Positions 38,101 through 50,734 of a DNA stretch of 64,000 nt are shown here, in pieces. Below the pieces are notes generated by a model that was given only the letters and a program-made list of their open reading frames with translations, ran no database searches and was not told the DNA's origin. Every line of letters starts with the position of its first letter. Positions within the stretch are counted from its first letter, which is position 1. The position numbers and the translations under genes are program-made. The DNA is from Parasponia andersonii (taxonomy: Eukaryota > Streptophyta > Magnoliopsida > Rosales > Cannabaceae), in assembly GCA_002914805.1 (NCBI GenBank), contig JXTB01000177.1, positions 298,548-362,547 of the forward strand, given 5' to 3'.

Positions 38101-39090
38101 TTATTAACGTACATAGAACGAAAACTAGCTCTCTCTAAAGCAACATATAACGTATATATGTACATGTGAAATATTACAAATACCTTCATGTTGTACTTCG
38201 CATTATTTATTATAATCCTCTCTAAGACTAATTAAGTTCTGGATCAGTTTTACTTAGACTTCCCGTTCAGACAGAGTATAATTAAAGCTTAAAATAGTTA
38301 TGAAGAGTTAAGTATCACTAACATATTCCAACGAGCACATGTATGTATTATTAACAAGATATTTATATCTATATATAATATAGTACTTAGTAATACATAA
38401 AAAATTACCGGCAATAAAAAACTTAATTTGTAATAAACTGTTATATGTATATAAATATAATATCGTTATTGTAAATTTCTCATTATGCAAACTAGAAGTG
38501 TATCTTTTCAAAATCTAGAACTTTTTCGAAGTATCTTTTTTCGTAATAGGTCTACTTTTAACACTCTTAGGTAATATACATTTTTAGGTTATAAATTTTT
38601 TCCTGTCAAGCGTGGCGAAGCTTAACTTAATATAAGAAGCTTTGTACTAAAAACTTCTTGAATTAAAGATAAATATTTTCTTTATAAGTGCTCTTCAAGA
38701 AAAAGACTATTTTAAAAGCGCCTATAACAATTTACCTGCTAATGCATCAAGAAGAGTGGACTTGCCACAACCTGAAGGACCCATTATGGCCAAGAGCTCT
38801 CCTGGCTTAGCATAACCCGTTAGTCCTTGGAGGATCGGTTTGCTTTTGTTCTTTTCGGTGGAAACAGTCACCCACAGATCCTCCCATGTCAAGAAAAGTC
38901 CCTGATGATCTTCTGGCAGCCGAGTTTGGTCAATAGCGGTGGAATTCGGATTCCTACTTGCTATTTCCATCTCCACTGCTCCTGTAATTTCTAAGCTGCT
39001 AAAGGTGCTATTCTCACCAGTTGTTTCTTCAATATTATTTTTGTTATGTTGGCGATCATAATGATTGGAGGGATGAAGAATAGAGGCCAT
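32183..39090 (-). CDS. ABCG (WBC-type) half-size ABC transporter, copy B, eight exons
   Basis: Exons on the minus strand: 39090-38736, 37525-37446, 36635-36132, 34645-34553, 34411-34274, 33899-33702, 33440-33354 and 32887-32183. All introns are GT-AG and the phases agree, giving 2160 nt and 719 residues with no stop. The nucleotide-binding domain comes first: Walker [10 protein letters not shown] (about 104-112), Q-loop AYVTQD, signature [11 protein letters not shown] (about 215), Walker [11 protein letters not shown] (about 235) and H-loop SVHQPS (about 281). The linker holds [19 protein letters not shown]. Exons 6-8 encode the transmembrane half ([49 protein letters not shown]). NBD-TMD order and length are typical of plant ABCG half transporters, which dimerise in the plasma membrane to export cuticular lipids or other hydrophobic compounds. 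The substrate is unknown. Intron 3 contains a single N at 34750. Confidence 0.93.
34655..34898 (-). repeat. Exact 95-bp direct repeat around a single N in ABCG intron 3
   Basis: Positions 34655-34749 and 34804-34898 are identical; the first copy ends at the N at 34750. The 53 bases between N and the second copy are the only unique part. Splice sites of exon 4 (34645) lie just outside. This is probably an assembly artefact of the same kind as at 25564. Confidence 0.85.
35978..36110 (+). repeat. Imperfect ~63-bp tandem duplication in ABCG intron 3
   Basis: The unit AGTCGGTTCAAAAACCCTAA...CCCTTACAAAT...AATAATAATAA occurs twice in a row just downstream (transcript sense) of the exon 3 donor. A few bases differ, so it is an older duplication. 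Confidence 0.75.
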
Positions 39091-39191
39091 GTGGTATTAT
39101 TATGAGAATCAGAGAGAAAAGAAGGACCAAAGAAAAAGAAGACTTTTCCAGTTTGTATGTTGGTTTATAAAGTCTTGAAGCCCTAGCAAAC

Positions 39192-39199
39192 TATATATA
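39192..39199 (-). promoter_or_regulatory. TATA box of ABCG copy B
   Basis: TATATATA on the minus strand lies 102 bp upstream of the ATG and is followed by AGTTTGCTAGGG. The context AGTTTGCTA and the spacing are shared with copy A. Confidence 0.65.
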
Positions 39200-41317
39200 A
39201 TGAACTAAGTATTATAAAAAAAAACGATATATGGAGCCCCATGTGTTCCATATGTCCGATGGTTTTAATATATTTTAATCAACAAATAATTGGTTTTAAT
39301 CAATTGCAGATCTAAATGTTAATGTTGTACAATCATCATTAAATAATAGACTTTAATCAATTGCGGATCTTACTATTGATATTTAGACAAATTAGCCCCA
39401 TTTGTAGTACACTCGTCACTTTTAGGGATATCTTTAGAATGGAACGAAAAGTTCTTCTATTCAAATTTCACCATCCCATTCCTGCCCCACGAATCACGCC
39501 AGATCAATTTATAGTCTCAAAAGTTTATTAAAAAACTCAGACAGCGTCTCTTACAGTTTCCTGCATACTACACAAAACTTGCTTTTTGGATCATGTCTTG
39601 CAAATGACACTAGACAAGGCCACCATTAATTTTCAATAATTTTGTATGATATATAGGTCCAGCCTATATAAGATAGTATTATATTTGCTTGCATATCCTG
39701 TATTCACTGGGAAGGAATCTAATTATAAACAAGAGAAGTTCTTCCTTATAATTATTTTCTGCTTTTTTTTTTCATCTGATTAAAACTAGTTTTACTGACT
39801 AGGTTCTATATTAATTAGTTTGATCAGAAGCAAAGTTAACTGTGGAAAAAAATAATTCCAGATTTCAACCAAATTCCTGATTTGGAAATTTATTTAGGTC
39901 AATAAAATATGTGTAATTGAATCAAAGGGATACAGGGATTGGAAAATATTTGCCAAAGTTAATTTAAATAAGTTCAATTCGATCGTACTTGAGAAAGAGT
40001 ACTTTCAAGAATTTGTGTAATTGAACTTTTAACAAAAAATGAGAAGAGAAAAGGGTGCTAACTTAATTAGTTGGCATTCTTGATACTTCTTTCTTTAACA
40101 AGGTTTTTGGTTAAAAAAAAAAAATCAATTAATAAGAAATAAAGAAGGAAAAAGGAAAGGATGTAACTAAAGTTAGAGTTGAGAGTGCAATCCATTTCAA
40201 CTTGTCCATTAAAAAGATAAAAATGTAATTACGCTCGAGTCATTTTACTAAGGAACATGGAAATTTATATTGTGAAAGAAGTACACTTGCATACAATTAA
40301 CAAATATTGTCCAATTTAACATCAAAGAATTATGAGAAAAGACAAATCAGAGTATACAAATTTAACGTGATTCAATCAATATTGCCTATATTCATAGGAC
40401 ACAATTGAGAATATTATCTTCACTAAATCAGGAAAATCATATAAATGTCAGTTACTATCCAGTGCAAATCTCTCGTGCCCATACCCACATATTTATTCCG
40501 CATTCGCCAAAAGACCATCATGGTATGAACCCTTTCAATTATATTTTATAAGACTTAAAATATTTTAAATAGATAAAATAGTATTAACAAACTAAGACTT
40601 TAAATTTAGTTAAACAAGGACTTCAAAAATATATATAAGACTCTAATGACGAGTTAAGCGCTACCAGTAGATAAGACTCACAATTAAAATGATAAAGAAA
40701 CCTATACAAAACAATTCGGATGGATGATTTTCATCCAACGGAATGTGGCTCACTTGCATTCGTCTTTGTTTCTTTTCTGAATCCTTGTTTGGTTTCTTAT
40801 TACGAGCACCATGCGTCTGCCCTCTAGTCTTGTTCTCTTTCTCTCTCTCTCTCCCCTTTTTTCCTATATAGTTTGTCCCTTCTAATGTATGTGGGTTAAA
40901 CAATTGAATGCCTGCACAAGGCAAGGATACATAACGTCATACAAAGTGTCATACCTTTCAGGCAAGGGATTCCTTTTTTGTAGGACTAGTACACATTTAT
41001 TGAATACGAAGTAATTTACCTGTTTTCTTTGAAAGCAATGTTTGCAACTAAAAGTTTAGATTTTTGTGGTCAAAAGCTTAGCTTGATTGGTATCCACACT
41101 TGCCTCTAATATCGAGGTTTAGAGTTGTAAAAAAATTTTCCAAAATATTTAACCTACTATGATGTTAAATCACAAGTAGTTAGTAAAAAAAAAGGGGGGA
41201 AATTTGGGAGTTCATAGTAAAAACTGATGTATATCTAACTAACCAATTAAAACAAACGATTGTTGGTAAAAATTAGGAGTGCTTATAAGAAATGACCTTT
41301 TTAACAATAAATTTAAA
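39200..41317. other. Intergenic, promoter side of ABCG copy B
   Basis: AT-rich sequence without recognisable coding domains. It contains the upstream region of ABCG copy B and a CT-rich stretch (40828-40860), and ends at the CACTA target duplication. Confidence 0.5.
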
Positions 41318-41320
41318 ACT

Positions 41321-41850
41321 GACTACAAGAAACATGACTTTCACCGACGCATTTTTTCGTCAGAAAAAATAGCAAAAAAACGTCGGCAAAAGGTATTTGA
41401 TAATTACCGATGTAATTCCTCGTCAGCGACTATTGTCGGTGTAATACCGTAGCTAAATATCACTTTCTGACGGAAATTTAATTTTGTCGATAAAAGTTAC
41501 CTTCGCCGACGCATTAGTGAGTTTTACTGATGTATGGTTTACGTTGATGAAAGTTTTCTGTCGGCAAAAATATGACCAAATTCGAAATCTACTTGACTTT
41601 CACCAACGAATAAGCGCGTCGATGAAAGTTAAACAATTACCGACGCATAAGCATTTATGCGTCAGTGAAAGTTATTAAAGAAATAATATAAAAACGTACA
41701 ATACATTTTCCGATGACAAAATGTGTCAGTGAAAATATCTGGAAAGTATTTTTAAAAATAAAAATACCTTTACTGATGACAAAACCCGTCGGTGAATATA
41801 TTTTCATAGAATATAAATAATCTTTTATCGACGCAATTCTGCGTCGGTAA
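41321..41850 (+). repeat. CACTA left terminal and subterminal repeats
   Basis: Short repeats around TTTCACCGACGCA, GTCGGCAAAAG and GTCGGTGAAA occur in both orientations every 20-60 bp. In CACTA elements such subterminal motifs are bound by the TNPA-type protein. Confidence 0.85.
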
Positions 41851-42052
41851 AAATTTTATTAATTTGTTAAAAAAAATTTATTAATTGATTGTTATAATTA
41901 TTAATTAATTAATAGTAATGAATAATTAATAATTAATTTGGTTAACTAATATATTAAAATTTGGAAGAAGATATATTAATACAAATTTTATTAAATAAAG
42001 AAAATATACAAATTGTATCTAAAATTAGAATATATTATAAAATAAAAAACGT

Positions 42053-43640
42053 CTACAATTCTGGAGGCGGAGGCGGTGGTATCTCGATGCCGAGCTTTGC
42101 AATCAATGTTTGAAGTATCCGGTTTTGCTCATTGAGTTGTCGCTGAGTCTCCTCGAGTCGGCGTTGGTTCTCTACTTCCTTTTCGATCATTTGTCGCCGA
42201 GTCTCATCACTTCGCCGTGCGTGCTCCGCATCCTTCTCAGCTAGCTGCTGCTTCAAGGTGGCGATGGTCTCAACGACTTATCCTGTGCTGGCAGCCCTCT
42301 GTCCTCCTATACTTTTCAGCCGAGGGAGTACTCCTAACCTTTTCTGCCACCTAGATCTAGTCCCTAAAGCCTTGGACACAATTTGAAATTTATCAACCTG
42401 TTCTGGTCCCACCACAGACTTAGTAGACGAGGCATCATCCCCAAGCTCAGACTGAGCATGAGACTGAGTTTGAGTGAGCGCCTCCACCCTGGACGTAACC
42501 ATCTCTAACCATAAAATAAAATAAAAATTAAAGTAATTATAATTTATATATGCAAATTAAATATTTTAAACAAACAGAATGAATTCTTATATGTTTCTCC
42601 TGGATATACTCGTTCTGCCAACCAGATGGCTTGAGATGGCAGCTCTCGAAGTAGTCGATAGGGCTCATAACACATCCGGTCTCTGGGTTGCCCTATGAAA
42701 AGTAGGAAAAAAAAGCTAGATTATTTGGTTATAGAATATTTTGTACTGATTAGAGAAAATGTTTGACTTTCTAACCTTTGCCTTTATTTGGCTAATCATG
42801 CTAGATGACCCTATGCAGGCAGATAAAATTGCTTAGACCAATTTTCAGAGTTCTGTGTCGAGACTTTCTGCAAAAATACACAAGTTGTTAATTTCACCAT
42901 TGATTATAATTTATTCTTAACAATTAATTTTTTTTTGTCAAAGAATTTCAACATTGATTATAATTTATTCTTAATAATTAATTTTTTTTTTGTAAAAGCA
43001 TGTTAATTACCTCAAACTCTTGAGAACTGAAACGATCGCATAAAATATTCCACTGATCAAAGGGAACATTTTTATATGGATTGGCCTTAATAAAAGCCAT
43101 ATCCCTCTCAACCCTCATTTTTGTAAAATGATTCTGCATCATGTTGCGCTAATCTCGTAAATATGCCATCATAGATTGCTCAATAGAGTCCATGAAGAGT
43201 GTATCGGATCGAGGATAATCAAACTTCACCTGTGAAATTAAAGTGGATAATTATTAATAAAGACTTTTATTAAAATAGCTTAAAATAATATTTTAGGAAA
43301 CTCACTCACCTCCATCCGATTCAAGATGAGCTCAATGTCTTCTTTCTTCACATCTTTCCATGTTGGAGTGGAAGTTGGGATGATGTCTCTAATCGTCTTG
43401 GCAAGAATGTTAAAGAACATCTTGCCATAATCCAAGTTAGGCTTCCCTATCTTTTCACAAAACTCGACCTTTAATCGGTCAGTCTTAAGCCTCCTAAGTT
43501 CCTTTTCAACTGAACAACCTCTCGTCTCTTCCCTAACCCTCTTTCCCTTGGGATCATGTCTATCATCTCCAGATCTGGAACTGGAGGCAGAACTAGTTGC
43601 TAGGGGAGTGCTCCCGTAGCTAGAAATCCTACAAAAAAAA
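42053..43640 (-). pseudogene. CACTA TNPA-like (Transposase_24 type) coding remnant
   Basis: On the minus strand several exon-like blocks give DRHDPKGKRVREETRG, KIGKPNLDYGKMFFNILAK and TPTWKDVKKEDIELILNRM at 43590-43310. Next come FDYPRSDTLFMDSIEQSMM at about 43230, GCVMSPIDYFESCHLKPSGW at about 42660, and a C-terminal coiled coil (EVENQRRLEETQRQLNEQNR) ending IPPPPPPEL and a stop at 42053. The pattern matches plant Ptta/En-Spm second proteins, which bind subterminal repeats. Blocks are separated by AT-rich, intron-like sequence with GT-AG borders. A stop occurs in the second block (after MAYLRD) and another just before the coiled coil. It could be one gene with the transposase upstream. Confidence 0.75.
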
Positions 43641-43732
43641 CATTATTATAGTTTAGAAACGTTACATAGCAATATAAAAAATAATAAACACAAAATTTTC
43701 AAAACTCTACACATATTAGAATATGAAATTAT

Positions 43733-46700
43733 GTTACATTATTAGATATTTCATTCTCTTCTTCAGAACTTGTATCACTATTATCATCAAGTTCAACTTC
43801 TTCATCATTGTATTCCTCTAAAATATCATCTTCGAACTCATCATCATCAATTAAGAAGTAATTAGGGGTCACAACACGAGCTTGATAGATAAGGTCATCA
43901 ATATTGTCAACTTCATCTAGTTTAACGTCTTCCCAATGAAATCGAACATTTTATATTTCCAGAAGCTCAACCCATAATTAGAATGACAAAGAATTCACTT
44001 CTTGCAAAATAGGAACATCAGTGCTTATTGATGCAATATCATAAATATCTACCGCATCTGGAAAGTCCCATATGTTTTGAGGCATCTACTTATTAACAAG
44101 TTACCACAATGGCCCATTCTTATCATTATTGGTGTAATAAATCAGCTCTGCTTGTGATGTAAGTATAAATGGGTCATCTTTGTACCAATAAGCACTTGTA
44201 TATATACTTGTGAATTGTTCATCTAGCTGAATCCATTTTTTTCTCAGATTAGTGTCGAACTACTTGCATCTAAACAATATCACATTGTACCCTTTAATAT
44301 ATGACAACTCTAGAACTTGTTTCAGTATACCATAGAAGTAGTTCCCATCAGATCCAGGAACATGGAGACCACAATTCTGGGAGTTGCGTTTACTGTCACG
44401 CTTATCAACTAGAAACTTTAGGAGGAATTTGAAAAGTTGGATATACTAGCCAATGCATACAATTCATTGTTGAGCTCATCTGAACTTGATGTTCATAATT
44501 GATTTATCTAATATAAAAAAAATCATTAGATAACACATAATTTGGTGGAAAGATTAGTGAAATTTAGGAAATTATACAAGAGAAGCTTACTTGGGATTTA
44601 AACCATGCAGGAAACTCAACTTCTTGTTGTCATTCTAGGTTTACACCACCTTTTCCCTCTAACTCTCTCATATGCTCACTACATGTATGTAGTGTCATAC
44701 ATTATGGAAATTCTAATAACATTGAACAAAAAGCATAGAAGAGTATAAAATACTTACTCAAGATATTTTTGTACATCCAGGCAGTTGTTCATTACGTACC
44801 ACTCAGCTTTAAACTGATTAGAAGGATTAAGAATAATAATGTCTTTTTTGCCCAGTTGGTGACCAACAGACTTAAAGACTGACAATATATGGTTTGGTTG
44901 AGCATCAACAACAATTTCATTATATTCGGGGCGATTGAATCGAGTTTTGACACCCCGCAAATATATAGAGTAAAATGTAAGCGCCTCTGTAACAACATAC
45001 GCTTCAGCAATAGACCCTTCTGGACGTGTCTAATTTCGAACATACTGTTTATAAACTCCCATGGCTCACTCAATTGAGTAGATCCATCGAAAATTAATGG
45101 GTCCACCTTGTGTTGCCTCTTCTGGTAAATGGAGAATCAAGTGAATCATTATATCAAAGAAGGCGGGTGGAAATATTCTTTCCAACTTAGCTAAGATGGT
45201 TACAACATCCTTTTATAGCTTTTCTAGATCGGCCACATTCAATGTGCGTGCACAAAGCTTTTGGAAAAAAAAAAACATAACTCAGTGATAGTCTCCCGGA
45301 TTTCCTTTTTCAAATATAGTCTAATCCCAGCAGGTAGAAGACGTTAGAATAAGACATGACAGTCATATGATTTTAAACCAGATATCTTATCTTCTGTTTC
45401 ACTCACATTTTTTGCTAAGTTTGAAGCAAACCCATCAGCAAATTGAACTGACATAATAAATTGACAGAACTTCTTTCGGTCCCTAGGACTTAAAGTGTAA
45501 GAAGCATGTGGCATCTTCCACTTGTTTCTCACTTTGTATAAATGTAACTCTTTGCGAATATTCATATCTACAAGATCGAGTCTAGCCTTATCTATGTCTT
45601 TTGATTTTCCCTCAATGCTCAAGAGAGTTCCTAAGACACTGTCACACACATTTTTCTCGATGTGCATGACATCTAAATTATGTCTCAATAACAAGTGCCG
45701 CCAATAGTCAAGCTCGAAAAAAATGCTTTTTTTTTTTTACCTATTTAGCTCGACTGCAGTACTTTTCCTCTTCACTCCACCATAATCTTTGTGTTTCCCA
45801 GGCAACGTGATCTGTAAGTGCTCTAACTAACTCAAAATATCATCTCCGGAGTACTTGTTAGGCGACGGCCTTAAGTCATATTGACCATCATATTGTCTAC
45901 TCCTTCTCATTTTCTCATCCATCGAAAGAAAGCGTTTGTTCCTAATATATGCTCTCTTACTTCGGATCCCGATAGATGGAGTTTCTTTAATATAAGTTGG
46001 GTAGGCTTTATACCCTTTTGTACTCCAACCTGACATTAAGGCATATGCTGGATAATTATTGATAGACCACATTACTGCAGCCCGCATACAGAACGTGTTA
46101 CCACTTACTGCATCCCTCGTTTCAACACTATTCAATCATAATTCCTTCAACTCATCAACCAAAGGCCTTAAGAAGATGTCCATGTCCTTCCCAGGGGCAG
46201 TAGGACTAGGGATGAGGAGAGACAACATCATTGAGTCCGCTTTCATGCACTTCCAGGGTGGCAGGTTATACGGAACAAGTATAACTTGCCACATGCTATA
46301 AGCAGTGCTCATATTCCCAAATGGGTTAAATCCATCCGTTGCTAACCCTAATCGAACATTTCGTAGATCAGCTGCAAATGATGGATATTTTCGATCAAAC
46401 TCCTTCTAGACAAGACCATCAGTAGGGTGTCTCAAAACACCATCTTCTTTTGGCCTTCCTGAATCATGCCATCTTATATCCTTTGCAAAATGCTAAAAAC
46501 TATATAACTGCTTCAATCGGGGTGTAATGGGAAAATACCTCATCACTTTCTTCAGTACTTTTTTTTCTACTTCCTAACGGCTTTCACCATATACTGGACA
46601 ACTGTTTAACTCTGAGTTCTCCTTCCAAAATATAGCACAATCGTACTTGCATATATGAATTGATTCGTATCCAAGACCGATATCACATAACTTTGCCTTA

Positions 46701-47281
46701 GCCTCATAGTGTGATCCATGTAAATTAGTCCCATGTGGAAATGCTTCAAGCAACAATTTGAGTAACATATCAAATGATTTATTGCTCCACTTGTTGAGGA
46801 CTTTCAAATGCATCAACTTAACTAAAAAGTTAAGTGATGAGAACTTTGTGCACCCAGGATACAACTCTTTCTCCATCTCCTCGAATAACTTGCTAAACTT
46901 GTCTAAGTCTTGATTGCCATCTGTCGGGATGTCATCCAAGTTTGGATCAACTTCATGACTTGGTCCACTTACTCCAGCAATATCAACCATGAGATCATGC
47001 ATCTCATCCCCTTCATCTTCGCTTTCCACAGTTACTGCTGGAATTGATTCTCCATGATATGACCATATAGTATAGGACTATTCGATGCCCTTCGCAACTA
47101 TATGTTGTTCCACTGTATCTGAGTCTTGGAATTTCCCATTCAAACATCTTCTACATGGATATCTCATTTTACCTTGGTCGTTGACAAATGCTTTTGATCT
47201 CTCAGCAAAAGCCTTAGCACAACTTCTAAACTGAGCTGACAATTGATTCCTTATGCTCATCCAACTCTTGTCGATGTCCAT
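43733..47281 (-). pseudogene. CACTA transposase (TNPD/Tnp2 type), decayed
   Basis: The frame opens at ATG 47281 (MDIDKSWMSIRNQLS) with a transposase-associated domain, CRRCLNGKFQDSDTVEQHIV. The Tnp2 core follows, with LRNVRLGLATDGFNPFGNM, PWKCMKADSMMLSLLIPSP and GKDMDIFLRPLVDELKEL (about 46400-46140), then MHIEKNVCDSVLGTLLSIEG and LKSYDCHVLF (DUF4218 region, 45700-45340). A DUF4216-like part (YIKGYNVILFRCK, YWYKDDPFIL) lies at about 44310-44130. An acidic C-terminus (DDDEFEDDILEEYNDEE) follows. A GT-AG intron follows QKYLE at 44758. More than ten stops and some shifts show it is dead. The enzyme normally cuts and rejoins the element ends in the nucleus. Confidence 0.85.
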
Positions 47282-47821
47282 CTTATATTGTCCACATATA
47301 GCAAAGAACAATTATCAGTAAAGTGCGCATACAATGACATATAGGCATATATATAACTAATATGCAAGTGCTTCCATGTGCATGTGTCCTAAATCCAACT
47401 TATCACTCCACTACTAAAAGGAAAGGCCCTATCTCATTTAAGATTACTTTGTTATGTGATCCATCATTCACTCAAACATTGTTCCGTTCACGCCGAAATT
47501 CGTGCAGCAACTCCCCACAGTTCTCCTAAGTGTGCTACATATATGTACACACTTGGAGAACACAAGGAGAAACCACCAGAACTTGACCAGAGAACAATAT
47601 TTATAAGAAAACGACAACACATAACGTGTAATCCCAAATTGTTAAAATGGGACAATTCAGAAGTCGATATCGAGATGCATAATCTCTCATCGATTCCTGA
47701 ACGGGTCTAAGGTAATTTCTTTCGTGCATAAAATAAATCATGTACATATTAAAGATAGTTGATAAGTGTACATATTTGAAAAGAAATCATCAACCAACAG
47801 AATAACTATAGATCGATTATT

Positions 47822-48450
47822 CTCTTCTATGGGTATTTTCATAATTTCGGGACTTCTAGGGGTGTACCGGGACTCCTAGGGATATTTTGGAAATTCTAAC
47901 TCTTCTGGGGGTATTTTTGTAAATTGGGGTCTCCTAGGGGTCTAACGGGACTCCTAGGAGTATTTTGGGGATTCTAACTCTTCTATGGGTGTTTCTATAA
48001 TTTCGGGTCTTCTAAGAGTATATTGGGACTCGTAGGGGTATTTTAGTAATTTTGGAGTCGTCTACGGGTGCATCAGGTTTTTTAGGGGTATTTGGAATTC
48101 TATACATTTATGTCTCATTATAGTATTTTTGTCATTTTATGTTTTATGTTATTATTTATTACTCAACTTTATTTTTCTACAATTTTAAGTGATAATATTT
48201 TAAGTACCAACCAAAAAGGGAACGTGTATCAGGTATCTTAGGGATATTTTTGGACTTCTATATCTACTATTGCTATCTCGGGTGCTCTAAGGGTATTTTG
48301 GGAGCTCTAACCCTTTTAGAGGCCTTTTCGTAAATTCGGATCTTCTAGGGATATATTGAGTGTCATAGGGGTATTTCGGAAAATCTAAATCTTTTATTGG
48401 TATCTCATGTATTCTAGGGTTATTTTGGGAAATTTAGCATGTTTTATGTC
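47822..48450 (+). repeat. Diverged ~78-bp tandem repeat inside the CACTA element
   Basis: Units follow the pattern CTCTTCT.GGGTATTTT...GG.CTTCTAGGGGT...GGGACTCCTAGGGGTATTTTGG.AATTCTAA. Three units are clear at 47822-48055 and two to three more diverged ones at 48220-48450. It lies between the transposase start and the right end, in the presumed promoter/5' leader. There is no coding signal. Confidence 0.75.
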
Positions 48451-48598
48451 TTATAAGGGTGTTTTATCATTTTAGGTATCATATGATTATTTTTTATTTA
48501 ATACATAATTTTTATTTACTATGATTTTAATCTAATATTAAAAATTATTATGTATATTATGAAATCTAAAATTTTTAAGGGATAAAATTTTAAGTGTC

Positions 48599-48686
48599 AA
48601 AAAAAAGGGGGAACTTGTACCGCTTTTAGGGGATCCTAACTACTAAGGATCTTCCAAAAGATGGTACAAGTTCCCCCTTCTTTTTT
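48599..48686. repeat. Snap-back inverted repeat in the CACTA element
   Basis: GGGGGAACTTGTACC (48607-48621) pairs perfectly with GGTACAAGTTCCCCC (48663-48677). The pairing extends outward through A/T runs and inward imperfectly (about 12 of 15), leaving a loop of only a few bases. A further weaker extension reaches about 48570 and 48712. Confidence 0.8.
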
Positions 48687-48769
48687 GGTGTTCAATATTT
48701 TATTACACATTTTGGTGCACTAAAATGATGAACACATGTTCCAAAAATTATGTTTAACAAGCTGTATAC

Positions 48770-48882
48770 ACGGTACCGAGTACCAAGAGGTGTGCACACT
48801 AAGTGTGCACACTCGGCACTTAATACCAAGTGTGTGCATATATGTGTACATAGAACACTTGGTGCCAAGTGTGTGCACATTT
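48770..48882. repeat. GTGTGCAC palindrome cluster
   Basis: It contains AGTGTGCACACT (a perfect 12-mer palindrome), AGGTGTGCACAC and two copies of CCAAGTGTGTGCA. Open frames here on both strands are by-products of the repeat. Confidence 0.65.
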
Positions 48883-49582
48883 TCACAACAAAATCACCTA
48901 CATTATAATAAAAATTAGATATAAAACTAAAATATATAGATAACTATAAAAACTAGAAAAAAAAATCAACCAAACAAACATAAAAGTAATAATAATATCC
49001 AAAATGCACAGCAATCAATAAATACTAGTGAGTAAAAATAGGAAGCATAACTTATACATCTAAGCCCAAAATCCCACATTGGACATATATCATGATCATT
49101 TTTTCTTTTTCGTGTGATACATAAACATTTTCTCAATTAAAGGTCCAATATGCTCAACGAAGAGACACGATTGTGAAAATGGGCATATCTAAAAACTAAA
49201 TAGGCTACTTAAGATGGTAAATCGAATCAAATATATTTAGGCCTGACCTGAAATGAAATCAAACTTCAATGTACTATAATTCAAAGTTTAGGGTAGCATA
49301 AAAGACATTATTTTCAAGAACCAATATACAGTATTTGGCAAATAAGATCCAAAGATCCCAATATTAGGTAACACTTCCCAACTCCACAAGAATATAAATG
49401 TAATATCAAGTTTCAACAATAAGGTTTGGAGAGTAATGAAAATGAACCGAAAATATTGTATCCCTCTAATATATTAGTTTCAACAGCAACTATTATATCA
49501 TGGGTATAATTTCATAACATGGTCATGATACATGTATTTTACATAAATTCATTTACTATTATATTCATTTAAGAAAAACAAA

Positions 49583-49867
49583 NNNNNNNNNNNNNNNNNN
49601 NNNNNNNNNNNNNNNNNNNNNNNNNNNNNNNNNNNNNNNNNNNNNNNNNNNNNNNNNNNNNNNNNNNNNNNNNNNNNNNNNNNNNNNNNNNNNNNNNNNN
49701 NNNNNNNNNNNNNNNNNNNNNNNNNNNNNNNNNNNNNNNNNNNNNNNNNNNNNNNNNNNNNNNNNNNNNNNNNNNNNNNNNNNNNNNNNNNNNNNNNNNN
49801 NNNNNNNNNNNNNNNNNNNNNNNNNNNNNNNNNNNNNNNNNNNNNNNNNNNNNNNNNNNNNNNNNNN
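49583..49867. other. Assembly gap (285 N)
   Basis: A run of Ns inside the CACTA element. The element length of 9.95 kb therefore depends on a gap estimate. Confidence 0.95.
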
Positions 49868-50734
49868 ACAGAAACTCTTTTCCAATTATTGCTAACTTAT
49901 TTTGTTATGCAAGTATGGTACTTAAGGCTAGCTCATATAGTTGGGTAGGTAAGTGTGTGCTTTGGGATTAAAATCCCCGTGAATGTATCTTAAAAAATGG
50001 TTAAGCAAGTATGAGTATTCACAATAGTTAACAATTACAATGAAAAATGAAATTTTCAAAAAGTTATGAGTCCTATAGTCTTTCCTCCTCGATTTATCAC
50101 TCTTAAGTTTTTTTTTTGTAGCGTTTAACTCTCAACTTATTCTCTTTTTATTATTATTATTATTATTTTGGTAATCCAACTTATTCATTTTGTAACAATA
50201 GGGTCATTTGTCACTAATTCTGTCAAAAAAAATGTTAATCCACTGGGCACAAAAATAACTTCCCCAGTCTTGCAAATGCACTCTATGGGTTTTTTTTTTC
50301 CAAGTTTTGGTTGCCATTACAAATTAAATAAACATAGAAAAATAATACACATGATGACATGTAAATTATTATGGATGGTAGTAGAAAAATTTGCCAGCGG
50401 TATACTGATGAACCATACGACGACATCGATCAGGCAGTTTTCGTAACAGAGGAAATTTTTGTATCATCATTAACCAAACAAAAACTAAACGTATCACAAC
50501 AAGATAACACAAGAATATCACCAGATCGGTAACTATATCAGAAATCAGATCCAAGACATATATCACACAAGAATATCACAAAATTATCACAAATCATAAA
50601 ATTTTAAAAAATAAATACACAAAATAAGTTTCAGAAGCACTTACCTTTCAAACCACAAGATCACTGAGAAAAGGAGACCACGAGCCCAAAAGACCAAATA
50701 AAACAAACTGAGACCAAGCAAAATAGAGAGGAAC

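Noticed and set aside
47822..48450. CRISPR-like array
   Set aside because: Units are adjacent and diverged with no unique spacers, in a plant transposon.
48692..48918. Open frames on both strands with Cys/His repeats
   Set aside because: They are translations of the GTGTGCAC repeat cluster.
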